A stretch of DNA of 64,000 nucleotides, from positions 1 to 64,000 of the forward strand of contig NZ_CP058335.1 in assembly GCF_013391105.1 (NCBI RefSeq). Reading direction: 5' to 3'. Position numbers and translations under genes: made by a program. The notes under the pieces were generated by a model. It did no database searches. It was not told the DNA's origin and saw only the letters and a list, made by a program, of their open reading frames with translations. Positions 8,854 to 15,800 of this stretch are shown piece after piece; the stretch's first letter is position 1; every line of letters starts with the position of its first letter. The DNA is from Natronomonas salina (GTDB lineage Archaea > Halobacteriota > Halobacteria > Halobacteriales > Haloarculaceae).

Positions 8854-10121
8854 CGGCCCACCTCCGCGAGCAGGTCGCTGGCACGCTCGGCCGGCTCGTC
8901 GTCGCTCTCGGCGAACTCGCTGGCGTCGAGGTTGGCGCCGTACTCGTCGACCGACAGCGCCCCGCGGACGCGGTACTCCTTGCCGACGAGTTCGGCGGCG
9001 ATCTCCTCGGAGACGACCTCGCGGTCCATCGCGTCGCGGGCGTGGTCGAGGGCCTCCTCGAGGGTGCCGCCGTAGATCTCCTCGGTCAGGTCGCGGCCGA
9101 GGACGACAGTCACCGTGTCGGTGCCGTCGTCGAGGATGGCCTTTACGCGCATGTCGTCCTCGGGGTCGACGGCGCCGTGGCTGCGGCACTGGTCGTTCTG
9201 GACGACGCGGCCGCACTCGGGACAGCGCTGGATGAGGCCGGAGCCGTCCCGGACCTCGATGACGTTGCCCACGAGCTCGACGTCGAAGACGCCGCCGGCG
9301 TCGACGGCCTCGGCGACGGTCATCTCCGTCGCCGAGTCGCTGACGTCGACCTCGCCGATGGGTTCGACCGTCGAGAACTCCGTGACGTTCACCGACGGGA
9401 CGCCGCGGAACTCACGGACGTAGACGTCCTCGATACGGACGGACTCGCCCTCGGCGATCTCCGCGTGGGGGTCCCAGTCGGTGAAGGGCAGCCGCGCCGT
9501 CTCGTCGCCGACGACGCCCGAGAGAATCTCGGTCTCGCCGTCGCGGCCGTCGATGGTCTTCCGCTCGACCTCGACGGCCTTCACCTCGACCGTCCGGCCG
9601 CGGTCGCCGGGCCGGAGGTCGATGAGGTCGCGCTCGCCGCCGACCTCGTAGGGCACGTCGAGGGGCTCGTCGTTCATCGTCACGGTGGTCGACTCGCCGA
9701 GGTTGAGCTCGGGTTCTCCCTCCCACTCCCGGACCCCCGCGTTGCCCGCCGTGATGGTGTCGCCGGGCGACAGCGAGAAGTCGGTCCAGGCGGTGTAGGA
9801 GATGGTCCCCGTCCCGTCGGCGAGTTCGCCCTCGAAGATGACCTGGTCTTCGCCCTCGTAACGGATGGACCGCTTGCCGACGGTCAGCACGCGCGCGGTC
9901 ACGGTCACGTTGCCCGAGTCGGGGTCGATGTCGCCGACGTCCGTCGCCGGCGGCTCGCCGCCGCCACCGCCGTCGCCGCCGCCGTACTTCCGCCGCAGGC
10001 TCTGCTTCGCCTCGTCCATCGGCACCGAGTACGAGACGAGCTTCTCTAAGTCCTCTTTGACCTCCGATTTGTCAACGCCGAGGGTGGAGGCGAGCTCCTC
10101 GGCAGCGTCGTCGAGACTCAT
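8850..10121 (-). CDS. rpa1: single-stranded DNA-binding protein RPA (large subunit type)
   Basis: 423 residues. An N-terminal helical segment (1-45) and a Gly-rich hinge (47-56) lead into three probable OB folds (about 70-155, 165-255 and 275-395). The third contains a zinc finger C300-x2-C303-x8-C312-x2-H315 (CPECGRVVQNDQCRSH). This layout is typical of the haloarchaeal RPA encoded with an rpap and an rpe gene. It coats single-stranded DNA during replication and repair. First gene of the operon RPA-Rpap-phosphoesterase. A divergent UDG-like gene starts 146 bases away. The family is certain; the numbering (rpa1) rests on the zinc finger and on operon content. Confidence 0.93.
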   Translation of the reverse strand: MSLDDAAEELASTLGVDKSEVKEDLEKLVSYSVPMDEAKQSLRRKYGGGDGGGGGEPPATDVGDIDPDSGNVTVTARVLTVGKRSIRYEGEDQVIFEGELADGTGTISYTAWTDFSLSPGDTITAGNAGVREWEGEPELNLGESTTVTMNDEPLDVPYEVGGERDLIDLRPGDRGRTVEVKAVEVERKTIDGRDGETEILSGVVGDETARLPFTDWDPHAEIAEGESVRIEDVYVREFRGVPSVNVTEFSTVEPIGEVDVSDSATEMTVAEAVDAGGVFDVELVGNVIEVRDGSGLIQRCPECGRVVQNDQCRSHGAVDPEDDMRVKAILDDGTDTVTVVLGRDLTEEIYGGTLEEALDHARDAMDREVVSEEIAAELVGKEYRVRGALSVDEYGANLDASEFAESDDEPAERASDLLAEVGR

Positions 10122-10267
10122 CGAACGGGGGTTGGACTCGGGGGGTGAAAAGCGTTCTCGCGTCGGCCCGCGCGGCCGGGACAGGCGGGGGTCCGGACGG
10201 CGCGTTCGTCGTCCTCGTCGGCCGACGCGCCGTCTCGCTTTTGTAGCCCGACGACCTACCGGCGGCC

Positions 10268-10855
10268 GTGAAGCGAGTGACGGACCGGGTGTCGAACCCC
10301 TTCGGGATGCGGGCGCCGGGGGAGCCGGCGGTGTACGGCTACGGCGACGCCAACGCCGACTTCCACGTCCTCGGCGCCGACGCCGACACCCACGGCGGCG
10401 CCGAGACCGGCGTCCCGTTCACCGGGTCGACGGCCGGCGAACGGCTCCAGGCCGTCCTCCACGCGGTCGGATTCGCCGCGGAACCGTACAGCGACGCCCC
10501 CGACCTGTCGAACTGCTACCTCTCGTATCTCCGGCTGTCGCCCGGCGACCCCGCGGTCCTCGAACCCTTCGCCGACGCCGAACTCCGGGCGATCAACGCG
10601 CACATCCTGTTGCCCGTCGGCGACGACGCGCTGTCGTACGTCCTCGAGGAGTTCACGACGCAGGCGCGGGCGCTGCCGCACGACGCGGCGGAACTGCACG
10701 CCTCGGAGGTCCGGGGTCGCGGCTTCTTGGTCGTCCCGGTGAAGGACCCCGCCGACTGGGAGGTGGGCGACCGCGAGGCGCTGGTCGAGCGACTGGCGGC
10801 GCTACTGGCCAGCGACTACCGGCAGACGAAGGGCGTCGCGACGACCGTCGGCTGA
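10268..10855 (+). CDS. uracil-DNA-glycosylase-superfamily-like protein
   Basis: 195 residues, start GTG at 10268. The N terminus has a degenerate version of the UDG fold signature: a buried strand (FHVLGADADTHGG), then GVPFTGSTAGERLQ, which matches the GxPFxGxxGxxL turn of family 4/5 UDGs, then NCYLSYLRLSPGD in place of the usual TNVVKCRPP. I do not see the His-Pro-Ser motif that completes the active site; VPVKDPADW stands near that place. It may be a diverged or non-catalytic member. It is divergent from the RPA operon and convergent with the dehalogenase gene, which is consistent with DNA repair but does not prove it. Confidence 0.7.
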   Translation: MKRVTDRVSNPFGMRAPGEPAVYGYGDANADFHVLGADADTHGGAETGVPFTGSTAGERLQAVLHAVGFAAEPYSDAPDLSNCYLSYLRLSPGDPAVLEPFADAELRAINAHILLPVGDDALSYVLEEFTTQARALPHDAAELHASEVRGRGFLVVPVKDPADWEVGDREALVERLAALLASDYRQTKGVATTVG

Positions 10856-10865
10856 TCGCGACCCC

Positions 10866-11822
10866 TCAGGTCCGCTCGACGAACGCCGCGATCTCCTCGG
10901 CGATCTCCTCGCCGGCGTCTTCCTGCAGGAAGTGCATCGCGCCCTCGATCCAGGTGTCGGGCTGCTCGGAGGCGGTCGGGATGAGGTCGCGGATCGGGTC
11001 GCGGGCGTTGCCGGTGATCGGATCGGAGTCGGAGAACAGCACGAACGCCGGCTTCTCCCACTCGCTCAATCGCTCCTTGGCCTCCCGCATCGTGTCGGCG
11101 CCCTCGTCGTCGGGCGACTGCGGGATGAGGAAGGGGAGCTTGCGCGCGCAGGCCTTCGATTCCTCGGTGTGGAACGGCGCCTCGTAGGCGGCGACGACGT
11201 CGTCGTCGAGGTCCGTCGCCGTCGCGTTCTCGATGAGCATCCCGATGGGGAGCTCGTCGACGGTCTTCACGAAGTTCGCGAAGTCGTGCCAGGCGTCGGA
11301 CATCTCCTGGGTGCCGTCCGGGACGCCGGTGTTCATCGGGACGAGGCGGGCGAACCGCTCGGGGTGGTGGCCAGCCAGCGCGAGTCCGAGGATGCCGCCC
11401 CAGTCCTGGCAGACGAGCGTGACGTCCTCGAGGTCGAGTTCGTCGAACAGTAGTGTCTCGAAGCTCTCGTAGTGGAGGTCGAAGCTGTAGGCGTCGGGGT
11501 CGGTATACTTGTCGGAGCGGCCCAGTCCGAGGAAGTCCGGCACGACGACGCGGCCGTGCTCGGAGAGCGTCGGGATCAGCTTCCGGTAGAGGAACCCCCA
11601 GGTCGGCTCGCCGTGCATGAGAAGGAACGTCTCGTCGCCGTCCCCCTCAACGTCCTCAGAACGCGAAGCGTTCTGATGGGCTGCGGAAGACGACTCCGTC
11701 GTCTTCCGAACGTCGACGTAGGCCATCTCCGCGCCGTCGTCGGTGACGGGGACCTTCTCGTAAGGGTAATCGTAGTCCGGGACGTCCTCGAAGCGCTCCT
11801 CGGGCGTGGTGGTAAGTGTCAC
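10866..11822 (-). CDS. haloalkane dehalogenase-like alpha/beta hydrolase
   Basis: 318 residues. The oxyanion segment HGEPTWGFLYRK (about 70-81), the nucleophile D140 in CQDWGG and a late His (MHFLQED, near residue 299) match haloalkane dehalogenases, which cleave carbon-halogen bonds through an Asp nucleophile; epoxide hydrolases share this layout, so the substrate is not settled. Odd point: residues about 40-63 (a Ser/Asp-rich stretch) are encoded by two perfect hairpins at 11656-11676 and 11684-11708 and look like an in-frame insertion in the N-terminal beta hairpin. Convergent with the UDG-like gene. GTG or ATG variants upstream are not needed; the start at 11822 gives a full N terminus. 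Confidence 0.88.
   Translation of the reverse strand: MTLTTTPEERFEDVPDYDYPYEKVPVTDDGAEMAYVDVRKTTESSSAAHQNASRSEDVEGDGDETFLLMHGEPTWGFLYRKLIPTLSEHGRVVVPDFLGLGRSDKYTDPDAYSFDLHYESFETLLFDELDLEDVTLVCQDWGGILGLALAGHHPERFARLVPMNTGVPDGTQEMSDAWHDFANFVKTVDELPIGMLIENATATDLDDDVVAAYEAPFHTEESKACARKLPFLIPQSPDDEGADTMREAKERLSEWEKPAFVLFSDSDPITGNARDPIRDLIPTASEQPDTWIEGAMHFLQEDAGEEIAEEIAAFVERT
11656..11708. repeat. two perfect hairpins inside the dehalogenase coding region
   Basis: Positions 11656-11676 form a perfect 9-bp stem (TCAGAACGC) with a GAA loop. Positions 11684-11708 form a perfect 11-bp stem (CGGAAGACGAC) with a TCC loop, which reads GGA on the coding strand. They are only 7 bases apart and keep the reading frame. 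They match the design of other short hairpins seen in this window at 14994-15008, 15069-15083, 57811-57823 and 60484-60533. Confidence 0.85.
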
Positions 11823-11947
11823 GGTCGGAACTCCGGTGGGCGGACCAAAACGGTTCGGGTGAGCGAGGCCGCTGCTGGTGACACGAGTGTAACCAGGTGG
11901 CGACGGGGTGAGAGCGATTACTTGAGGGCGGGGCCCCTAACGGAGGT

Positions 11948-12556
11948 ATGGAGCACACACCGGAACACGACGTCACCGCCGAGCGGCCCGACAGCCCCGT
12001 CCACACGATCGGAACCGACCACATGACCGTCATGGGCGGTGACGCCGCCAGCACCATCGCCTTCTACCGCGACCTGCTCGGCATGCCGCTCGTCCTCGAG
12101 CAGCCGAACCTCGACGCGCCCGAGTTGACCCACCTGTTCTTCGACACCGGCGACGGCCGCATCCTCACGTTCTTCGTCGGCGAGGACCGCCCCGTCCGCC
12201 CGTACCGCGGCCCCGGCAACGTCCACCACCTCGCCTTCTCCATCGCCCCCGAGGAGTTCGGGGACACCCAGGACGCCCTATCGGCGGCGGGTTACAACTT
12301 CAACGAGTTCGACCGCGGAGCCTTCCACTCGCTGTACACCCAGGACCCCGCCGGCCTCGTCGTCGAGTTGGTCGTCGAGAAGTACGACTTCCCTGCGGAG
12401 CGACGCGGCGACGTGCTCGCGCTCGCCCACGAGAAGCGCGTCGAGGCCGGCGCCGGCTTCGTCGACGACGAGCACATGCAGGAAGCCCTCGAGGAACTCG
12501 GCCTCGACCCCGAACCCCGGTTCGAGGGCGAGGCGCCAACCGGGACCGGCGTCTGA
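11948..12556 (+). CDS. VOC-family (glyoxalase/ring-cleaving dioxygenase-like) protein
   Basis: 202 residues with two beta-alpha-beta-beta-beta modules of the vicinal-oxygen-chelate fold. The first module carries HTIGTDHMTVMGGD and IAFYRDLLGMPLVLEQ; the second carries NVHHLAFSI and DPAGLVVELV, so candidate metal ligands are the His near HMTV, the His in HHLAF and the Glu in VELV. Such proteins bind Fe, Mn or Ni and open rings or isomerise; the substrate cannot be read from sequence. Start at 11948 (MEHTPEHD). It is divergent from the dehalogenase gene. A C-terminal 60-residue acidic tail follows the second module. Confidence 0.85.
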   Translation: MEHTPEHDVTAERPDSPVHTIGTDHMTVMGGDAASTIAFYRDLLGMPLVLEQPNLDAPELTHLFFDTGDGRILTFFVGEDRPVRPYRGPGNVHHLAFSIAPEEFGDTQDALSAAGYNFNEFDRGAFHSLYTQDPAGLVVELVVEKYDFPAERRGDVLALAHEKRVEAGAGFVDDEHMQEALEELGLDPEPRFEGEAPTGTGV

Positions 12557-12635
12557 GGCCGGACGGTGTGCGCCGACGGTCCGCGCCGACTTCCGGCAGG
12601 GAAAGGCTTTCGCGTCGGGCCGCCGGATTCCGTGT

Positions 12636-12932
12636 ATGCGCGTCGAGTTCGAGTTCTACGGGACGCTGCGCGAGGCGGTCGGGGAGAAGACGGTCTCTCG
12701 GGAGATCGAATCCGGGACGACCGCCCTCGAGGCGACGCGGGCCGTCGCCGACGAGCACGAGAAAGTCGGGTCGCTGCTCTTCCGCTCGAACGGCGAGGTC
12801 CGACCGAACGTCACCGTCTCGGTGAACGGCGACCCGGTCCTCGACGAGAGCGGCGACGTGGCCCTCGAGGAGGGCGACGAACTGGTGCTGGCACCGGGCG
12901 TCTCCGGCGGGTCGACGGAGGTGGATCGTTGA
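12636..12932 (+). CDS. ubiquitin-like small modifier protein (SAMP/MoaD-like)
   Basis: 98 residues with a beta-grasp fold (MRVEFEFYGTLREAVGE). This is the archaeal MoaD/SAMP family, whose C-terminal Gly-Gly is adenylated by the E1-like UbaA enzyme and used for protein tagging or sulfur transfer to molybdopterin and tRNA. Here the diglycine (G91-G92 in APGVSGG) is not terminal: six more residues (STEVDR) follow before the stop. Mature SAMPs end at the diglycine, so either processing is needed or this copy does not conjugate. The TGA overlaps the next gene's ATG (TGATG), so the two are coupled. Confidence 0.88.
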   Translation: MRVEFEFYGTLREAVGEKTVSREIESGTTALEATRAVADEHEKVGSLLFRSNGEVRPNVTVSVNGDPVLDESGDVALEEGDELVLAPGVSGGSTEVDR

Positions 12933-13975
12933 TGACCGACCCCGAACTCGACTTCGAACTCGGGATCGTCACTCTGGGCAACCACGCCTTCGAGGGCAAC
13001 AACAACGCCTACGTCGTCGGCCTCGAGGACGGCGCGACCACGACGCTGGTCGACACCGGCGTCGCCGACTCGGCGACCCGCGAGCAGTTACAGGACGGCC
13101 TCGCACGGTACGACCTGGCGTTCGCCGACGTCGAGCGGATCTTCCTCACCCACCACCACGCCGACCACGTCGGCCTCGCGGGCGAGATCCAGACCGAGAG
13201 CGACTGCGAGGTGTTCGTCCACGAGGCCGACGCGCCGCTCGTCGAGCAGCGTCCCGACGCGGTCGAGGCGAACGAGGACCGCCTCCGCCGATATATCGAG
13301 TCGTGGGGGATGCCCGACGGGAAGCAGGCGGAGCTCCTCTCGTTCCTCGACGGGTCCGCCGGCATGGACGGCAACCCGCCCGAGGTGACCACCTTCGAGG
13401 GCGGCGAGACGTTCGACCTCGGCAGCGTCGAACTGGAGGCCGTCCACATGCCGGGCCACGCCGCCGGCCTGGCCGGCTACGTCTTCGACGGCCGGGACGG
13501 CGAGGAGGTGTTCAGCGGCGACGCCCTGCTCCCGTACTACACGCCGAACGTCGGCGGGGCGGACACCCGCGTCGAGGGCGCGCTCGCGAAGTACCTCGAG
13601 ACCCTCGCCGGCGTCGTCGAGCGCGACTACGCCCGCGCCTGGCCCGGCCACCGCGGCCCCATCGTCGACCCCGCCGGCCGGGCGGCCGACATCGTCGTCC
13701 ACCACCGCGAGCGCACCGAGCGCGTCCTCGGCGTCCTGGAGGACGGTCCCGCGACGCCCTGGGAGGTCAGCGCCGAACTGTTCGGCTCCCTCGAGTACAT
13801 CCACATCCTCCACGGGCCCGGCGAGGCGTACGCCCACCTCGAACACCTCGAGGAGGCCGGCGTCGTCGCCCGGGACGGCCGCGCCTTCGAGCTCGTCGAC
13901 GAGGACCCCGACCTCGAGGCGCTGTTCCCCGACGTCGCCGCGGCGCTGACGCCGGACCGCCAGCCAGGCCCCTGA
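12932..13975 (+). CDS. metallo-beta-lactamase-fold hydrolase with C-terminal winged helix
   Basis: 347 residues. The zinc-binding motif THHHADH is at H74-H79; later ligands are the His in HMPGHAAG, the Asp in FSGDALLP and the His in WPGHRGP. The last 90 residues carry a helical winged-helix-like segment (GPATPWEVSAELFG through AYAHLEHLEEAGVVARDG), as in LACTB2-type MBL hydrolases. The likely chemistry is hydrolysis of an ester, thioester or phosphodiester. The start is the ATG at 12932 because it overlaps the stop of the SAMP-like gene. The coupling suggests joint expression, but no known SAMP pathway uses this family. Confidence 0.88.
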   Translation: MTDPELDFELGIVTLGNHAFEGNNNAYVVGLEDGATTTLVDTGVADSATREQLQDGLARYDLAFADVERIFLTHHHADHVGLAGEIQTESDCEVFVHEADAPLVEQRPDAVEANEDRLRRYIESWGMPDGKQAELLSFLDGSAGMDGNPPEVTTFEGGETFDLGSVELEAVHMPGHAAGLAGYVFDGRDGEEVFSGDALLPYYTPNVGGADTRVEGALAKYLETLAGVVERDYARAWPGHRGPIVDPAGRAADIVVHHRERTERVLGVLEDGPATPWEVSAELFGSLEYIHILHGPGEAYAHLEHLEEAGVVARDGRAFELVDEDPDLEALFPDVAAALTPDRQPGP

Positions 13976-14067
13976 TCCGTCGATCGCCAGAGGACGCTTC
14001 TGCGAGTGTGCACAGCCTGCACCAGAGCGACCGACAGTTAAGCGACAAGCGCCCCACCTTCCGATAC

Positions 14068-14331
14068 ATGACCGACACCGACTCGGAAGTCGCGTCCCTG
14101 CCGCCGAGCGCGAAGCTCGTCTACAAGACGCTCGAGTACGAGGGCCCTCTGACCCAGTCGCAGCTCGCCGAGGAGTCGCTCCTCCCGCAGCGGACGGTCC
14201 GCCACGCCCTCGGGAAGCTGGAAGACGCCGACGTCGTCGAGGAGTCCGTCTACCTCATGGACGCTCGCAAGTCGAACTACAAGATCCGCTCCGCCGACGA
14301 GGACGACGGCATCGACGCCGTCACCGCCTGA
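14068..14331 (+). CDS. MarR/TrmB-like winged-helix regulator
   Basis: 87 residues, essentially one winged-helix domain: LPPSAKLVYKTLEYEGPLT, a recognition-helix region LLPQRTVRHALGKLEDADVVEE and a wing ending in DARKSNYKI. Short single-domain regulators of this kind are common in haloarchaea and usually bind palindromic promoters as dimers. The ATG at 14068 has an A/T box-like GTTAAGC about 30 bases upstream, consistent with a leaderless transcript. Target genes are unknown. Convergent with the next gene, 4 bases apart. Confidence 0.85.
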   Translation: MTDTDSEVASLPPSAKLVYKTLEYEGPLTQSQLAEESLLPQRTVRHALGKLEDADVVEESVYLMDARKSNYKIRSADEDDGIDAVTA

Positions 14332-14335
14332 CGAC

Positions 14336-14605
14336 TCACTTCTCTACGGTCTCGACGCGTTTCACGCGCCCGACCAGAGTCTCCCCGTCCGCACCGCGGA
14401 AAGCCCGGACGACGCCGTCGCGTTCCCGCTCGCGGAGCACCACGGTCGCGTGGTCGCCGCTCGCCGCCTCGACGGCCAGCGTCACCGCCGGGCCGTCGCA
14501 CTCGACGACGCCGACCAGCCGCTGGTCCTCGCGGGGCTTCGGGACGGTCACGCGGACGCGCTCGCCGTCAAGTTCCCCGAACTCGTCGAGCGTCGGGCCT
14601 GACAT
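14336..14605 (-). CDS. small beta-rich hypothetical protein
   Basis: 89 residues from ATG 14605 (MSGPTLDEFGELDGERVRV). It appears as alternating short strands (RVRVTVPKP, RLVGVVE, VTLAVEA, ATVVLRERE, LVGRVKRVETVE), suggesting a small barrel. I do not recognise the family; a TRAM- or OB-like nucleic-acid-binding barrel would be compatible but is a guess. Codon use and acidity match its neighbours. It is divergent from the zinc-ribbon gene at 14690. Confidence 0.65.
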   Translation of the reverse strand: MSGPTLDEFGELDGERVRVTVPKPREDQRLVGVVECDGPAVTLAVEAASGDHATVVLRERERDGVVRAFRGADGETLVGRVKRVETVEK

Positions 14606-14689
14606 GTCGGTTCCTTCGGTGGCCGGACGGTAAAGCCCTCCCGGCCGACGGCCCCGAGTTTTTCCGCCGCGGAGCCCTACCGCGACGTG

Positions 14690-14923
14690 ATGTCGGAAGA
14701 CCCGGACGGCAGTCGGTCGGAGGACGACCCCCTCGAAGCGGACGAGCGGTTGGACGAGGACCAGTCCGACGAGGCGGTCGTCGACGAGTTCATGGAACGG
14801 CACGACCTCGACGACGACGAGGGGTGGATCGAGGACGGCGAGAAGTACCGCTGCCCCGAGTGCGAGGCGGTCCACGAGGAGCGCGCCGCCGAGTGCCGGG
14901 TCTGCGGGTGGTCCGCCGAGTGA
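14690..14923 (+). CDS. small acidic zinc-ribbon protein
   Basis: 77 residues: a highly acidic N-terminal half with many Asp and Glu, then a C-terminal zinc ribbon with CPEC and CRVC separated by about 11 residues. The family is one of the many small CxxC...CxxC proteins of haloarchaea. No function is known. A GTG immediately before the ATG is in frame; I chose the ATG at 14690 because TTTTTCC, a plausible A/T box, lies about 30 bases upstream. Confidence 0.75.
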   Translation: MSEDPDGSRSEDDPLEADERLDEDQSDEAVVDEFMERHDLDDDEGWIEDGEKYRCPECEAVHEERAAECRVCGWSAE

Positions 14924-14975
14924 CGCGCTGATCGGGGTTCTGTTCCGTGCTCGTTGGTATCGGGACAGAACAGCG

Positions 14976-15125
14976 GGCGTGGCGGGACTGAGGGAACGCG
15001 GAGCGTTCGCGAAGGTTGCCGTGGAGGTGACCGAACGGCGTGGGGGAGCAGGCGTGGCGGGACTGAGGGAACGCGGAGCGTTCGCGAAGGTCGCCGCGGC
15101 CGTGACCGAACGGCGTGAGGGAACG
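14976..15125. repeat. 75-bp tandem repeat, two copies
   Basis: Copy 1 is 14976-15050 and copy 2 is 15051-15125, with only a few differences in the middle and last bases. Each begins with a tRNA-Arg 3'-end fragment (GGCGTGGCGGGA) and contains the perfect hairpin GAACGC-GGA-GCGTTC (14994-15008 and 15069-15083). A third, truncated unit starts at 15126 and passes into a longer tRNA T-arm-like piece. Confidence 0.85.
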
Positions 15126-15133
15126 GCCGCGGC

Positions 15134-15204
15134 GGGAGTCGAACCGGAGCCAGACGTGCTCGCTCACTGCGTTCGCTGCGCGCGACTGGCAGGGTTCGAT
15201 TCCC
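15134..15204. repeat. imperfect hairpin whose arms resemble tRNA T-arms
   Basis: The left arm 15134-15153 and right arm 15186-15204 are near-perfect reverse complements (GGGAGTCGAACC paired with GGGTTCGATTCCC, plus GCCAG with CTGGC). Both contain the TTCGA core of a tRNA T-loop. About 32 bases separate the arms. No D-arm or anticodon arm can be built, so this is not a tRNA gene. Confidence 0.7.
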
Positions 15205-15247
15205 TTACGGTCAGCTGTCCGTCCTCGCTGCCGCTCGGACAGAACAG

Positions 15248-15321
15248 CGGGCGTGGCGGGAGTCGAACCCGCGCTCTAGAGGTTAGGAACCTCTCGCCGT
15301 AGTCCACTAGGCCACACGCCC
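15248..15321 (-). tRNA. tRNA-Arg (anticodon CCT)
   Basis: Reading the minus strand from 15321: a 7-bp acceptor stem GGGCGTG/CACGCCC, D-arm GCC...GGC with AGTGGA in the loop, anticodon stem AGAGG/CCTCT with loop TTCCTAA (anticodon CCT, decoding AGG), variable loop AGAGC, T-arm GCGGG/CCCGC with loop TTCGACT, and discriminator G. CCA is not encoded, as usual in archaea. The gene is 74 nt with no intron. Confidence 0.95.
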
Positions 15322-15344
15322 TGCCGGAGATGCGTCTCCCTGCC

Positions 15345-15353
15345 CGATAAGAA
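15345..15353 (-). promoter_or_regulatory. A/T box of tRNA-Arg
   Basis: On the minus strand TTCTTATCG lies about 27 bases upstream of the tRNA 5' end, the expected place for an archaeal TATA element in an otherwise GC-rich region. Confidence 0.5.
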
Positions 15354-15373
15354 TGACTGAAAAGCTCGCGACC

Positions 15374-15736
15374 TCAGTTGGTCTCTTCTTCGGTCTCCGC
15401 GTCCGCGATGTCGAACTCCTCGTCGCCGCCCTCGGTGGTGGTCGACTCCGCCGCGGTGGTCTCGGGATTTCCGACGTCGGTCCCCGTCGTCTCGGCCGCC
15501 GTGTCGGTCGTGGTGCCGGTCTCGGTGTCGTCGCCCGGCGTGGCGCCCTCGCGCATCTCCTGGAGCTCCTGTTCGACCTCCTCGCGGCCCTTCTGGAACT
15601 CGCCCATCGCCTCGCCGGTCGAGCGAGCGAGCTTCGGGATCTTGTTCGCGCCGAACAGCAGTACAGCGATCAACAGGATAACGAGCAGCTCCGGACCGCC
15701 GGGAATCCCGAGCTGCAGGGGGAGTGTTTGTATCAT
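15374..15736 (-). CDS. tatA: TatA-like twin-arginine translocase protein (copy with long tail)
   Basis: 120 residues from ATG 15736. One N-terminal membrane helix (PELLVILLIAVLLFGANKIPKLA), the FGxxKxPxLA hinge and an amphipathic helix (RSTGEAMGEFQKGREEVEQE) define the TatA/TatE family, which forms the pore of the Tat export system for folded proteins. A Thr/Asp/Glu-rich tail of about 65 residues follows. TTATAG lies about 30 bases upstream of the ATG. A second TatA-like gene lies upstream in the same orientation. Haloarchaea rely heavily on Tat, and several Tat-signal proteins are encoded in this window. Confidence 0.93.
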   Translation of the reverse strand: MIQTLPLQLGIPGGPELLVILLIAVLLFGANKIPKLARSTGEAMGEFQKGREEVEQELQEMREGATPGDDTETGTTTDTAAETTGTDVGNPETTAAESTTTEGGDEEFDIADAETEEETN

Positions 15737-15800
15737 CGTGTGGGTGGGATTAACCGAGTAGCGATTATAGGCTTTTTCCTCGTGCTCAGTCGGGTTTTCT

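Larger units (their letters stand above)
14964..15261. repeat. 24-bp direct repeats bracketing a tRNA-derived repeat cassette
   Basis: Identical 24-base segments lie at 14964-14987 and 15238-15261. The right copy covers the 3' end of the intact tRNA-Arg gene plus 10 bases beyond it. The left copy carries the same tRNA end fragment 274 bases away. This is the geometry left by site-specific integration or by duplication of a tRNA end. No integrase gene is nearby. The 14924-15247 stretch holds no credible gene. Confidence 0.8.

Noticed and set aside
14976-15125. CRISPR-like repeats
   Set aside because: Only two 75-bp units in direct tandem without unique spacers, and no cas gene nearby.
15131-15204. 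Possible second tRNA beside tRNA-Arg
   Set aside because: T-arm-like arms are present, but no acceptor pairing, D-arm or anticodon arm of proper length can be built.
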